NCBI RefSeq assembly: GCF_001565895.1
Contig: NZ_LSNE01000007.1
Span: 382,845-446,844 of the forward strand
Direction of reading: 5' to 3'
DNA from: Paraglaciecola hydrolytica
GTDB lineage: Bacteria; Pseudomonadota; Gammaproteobacteria; Enterobacterales; Alteromonadaceae
DNA: 64,000 bases
The translations under genes and the position numbers were made by a program. The notes beneath the pieces are model-generated. The model did not search any database. It was not told the origin of the DNA and was given only the letters and a program-made list of their open reading frames with translations. How positions within the stretch are numbered: the first letter of the stretch is position 1; every line of letters begins with the position of its first letter. This document shows positions 63,757 to 64,000 of the stretch, one piece after another.

Positions 63757-64000
63757 TTAGGCATATCCACCCAACTTGATTGATTGAAGATAGTCCATAA
63801 CATATTCGAACTGATGGTTTTGAACGCATTCTTTTGCTGTAACACCACCAAAAGCAGGAATTTGTTCTTCATAAAACCATAAAAATGCCTCTCGCCTTGT
63901 AGATCCCATCTCTTGAACGAAATTTACAATGCAAATAACTTGTAATAGTTGTTGGTAAAACAACTTGTTCTGAAGCGCAATTCGAAGTGAAGCTGTTGAA
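63757..64000 (-). CDS. Partial protein with DUF2384-like (MbcA/ParS antitoxin) C-terminus
   Basis: The minus-strand frame is open from the window edge to a stop at 63757, so about 80 C-terminal residues are visible. STASLRIALQN is read before the TTG at 63963, showing that the gene runs past the edge. The end, QIPAFGGVTAKECVQNHQFE then VMDYLQSIKLGGYA, resembles the toxin-binding domain of Xre/MbcA/ParS antitoxins (P-A-x-GG-T pattern and G at the tail). A partner toxin would be outside the window or absent. Confidence 0.5.
   Translation of the reverse strand, partial: STASLRIALQNKLFYQQLLQVICIVNFVQEMGSTRREAFLWFYEEQIPAFGGVTAKECVQNHQFEYVMDYLQSIKLGGYA

Noticed and set aside
63611-63829. 72-codon minus-strand frame
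   Set aside because: Overlaps the 3' end of the antitoxin-like frame, which has better family likeness; no ribosome binding site.
61506-64000. Chromosomal integron cassette array
   Set aside because: Small mixed genes suggest it, but I could not find attC sites with paired RYYYAAC/GTTRRRY ends, and the repeat blocks do not have attC symmetry.

Overview
The window is a contiguous piece of a gammaproteobacterial chromosome. The gene content and order point to the Alteromonadales, close to Glaciecola/Paraglaciecola. Supporting signs are the rapA-rluA pair, the yibN-grxC-secB-gpsA and gpmI-envC-yibQ blocks, rsgA-psd next to orn and a tRNA-Gly(GCC), gcvT-gcvH-gcvP, ilvI-ilvH, and a large Alteromonas-type TonB-dependent receptor. 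The assignment is inferred from recognised families, not from a search.

Layout. 1-7.8 kb: the 3' part of an AmpG-like permease, a small orphan, a DUF3530 protein, rluA, rapA and a PIN-PhoH ATPase. 7.9-10.6 kb: transglutaminase-like protein, small MscS channel, CPXCG zinc-ribbon protein and a GST. 10.7-19.5 kb: a sucrose-utilisation locus with a LacI-type regulator, amylosucrase, an MFS sugar permease, a ROK fructokinase and a TonB-dependent receptor. Repeated CTTAAAC/GTTTAAG operator-like palindromes lie in its promoters. 19.7-22.5 kb: DUF3010, DUF2892 and a GGDEF-EAL protein. 22.5-30.8 kb: housekeeping genes (gpsA, secB, grxC, yibN, gpmI, envC, yibQ), a DUF808 protein, a MerC-domain protein behind a Zur-like box, and a glycerophosphodiesterase. 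30.8-35.5 kb: DMT permease, psd, rsgA, orn, tRNA-Gly, DUF4442. 35.5-42.3 kb: TetR repressor with a divergent RND efflux operon, its promoter flanked by two matching palindromes. 42.4-45.9 kb: maoP, ilvI, ilvH, tdk. 45.9-53.5 kb: a second GGDEF-EAL protein, a lipid A-type acyltransferase with a TcpQ-like protein, glnE and a GIY-YIG protein. 53.7-55.9 kb: a PAQR/hemolysin III protein behind a FabR-like palindrome, a PEP-CTERM/ExeA-type ATPase and a 56-residue membrane protein. 55.9-61.5 kb: a LysR regulator and the glycine cleavage operon.

From 61.5 kb to the window end the character changes. Genes are small, mostly unnamed and mixed in orientation: a PD-(D/E)XK-like protein, a SEC-C miniprotein, a CxxC protein, a basic protein and a partial antitoxin-like protein. 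They are separated by related hairpins. Two 68-nt blocks, each made of three ~20-nt repeats, match each other at about 49 of 68 positions without gaps. The second block begins TGTTGAT. The best reading is the edge of a mobile or genomic-island segment inserted downstream of gcvP, possibly with Tn7/Tn5053-type transposon ends. No transposase is visible, so this stays a hypothesis. It is the most interesting part of an otherwise ordinary core-genome window.
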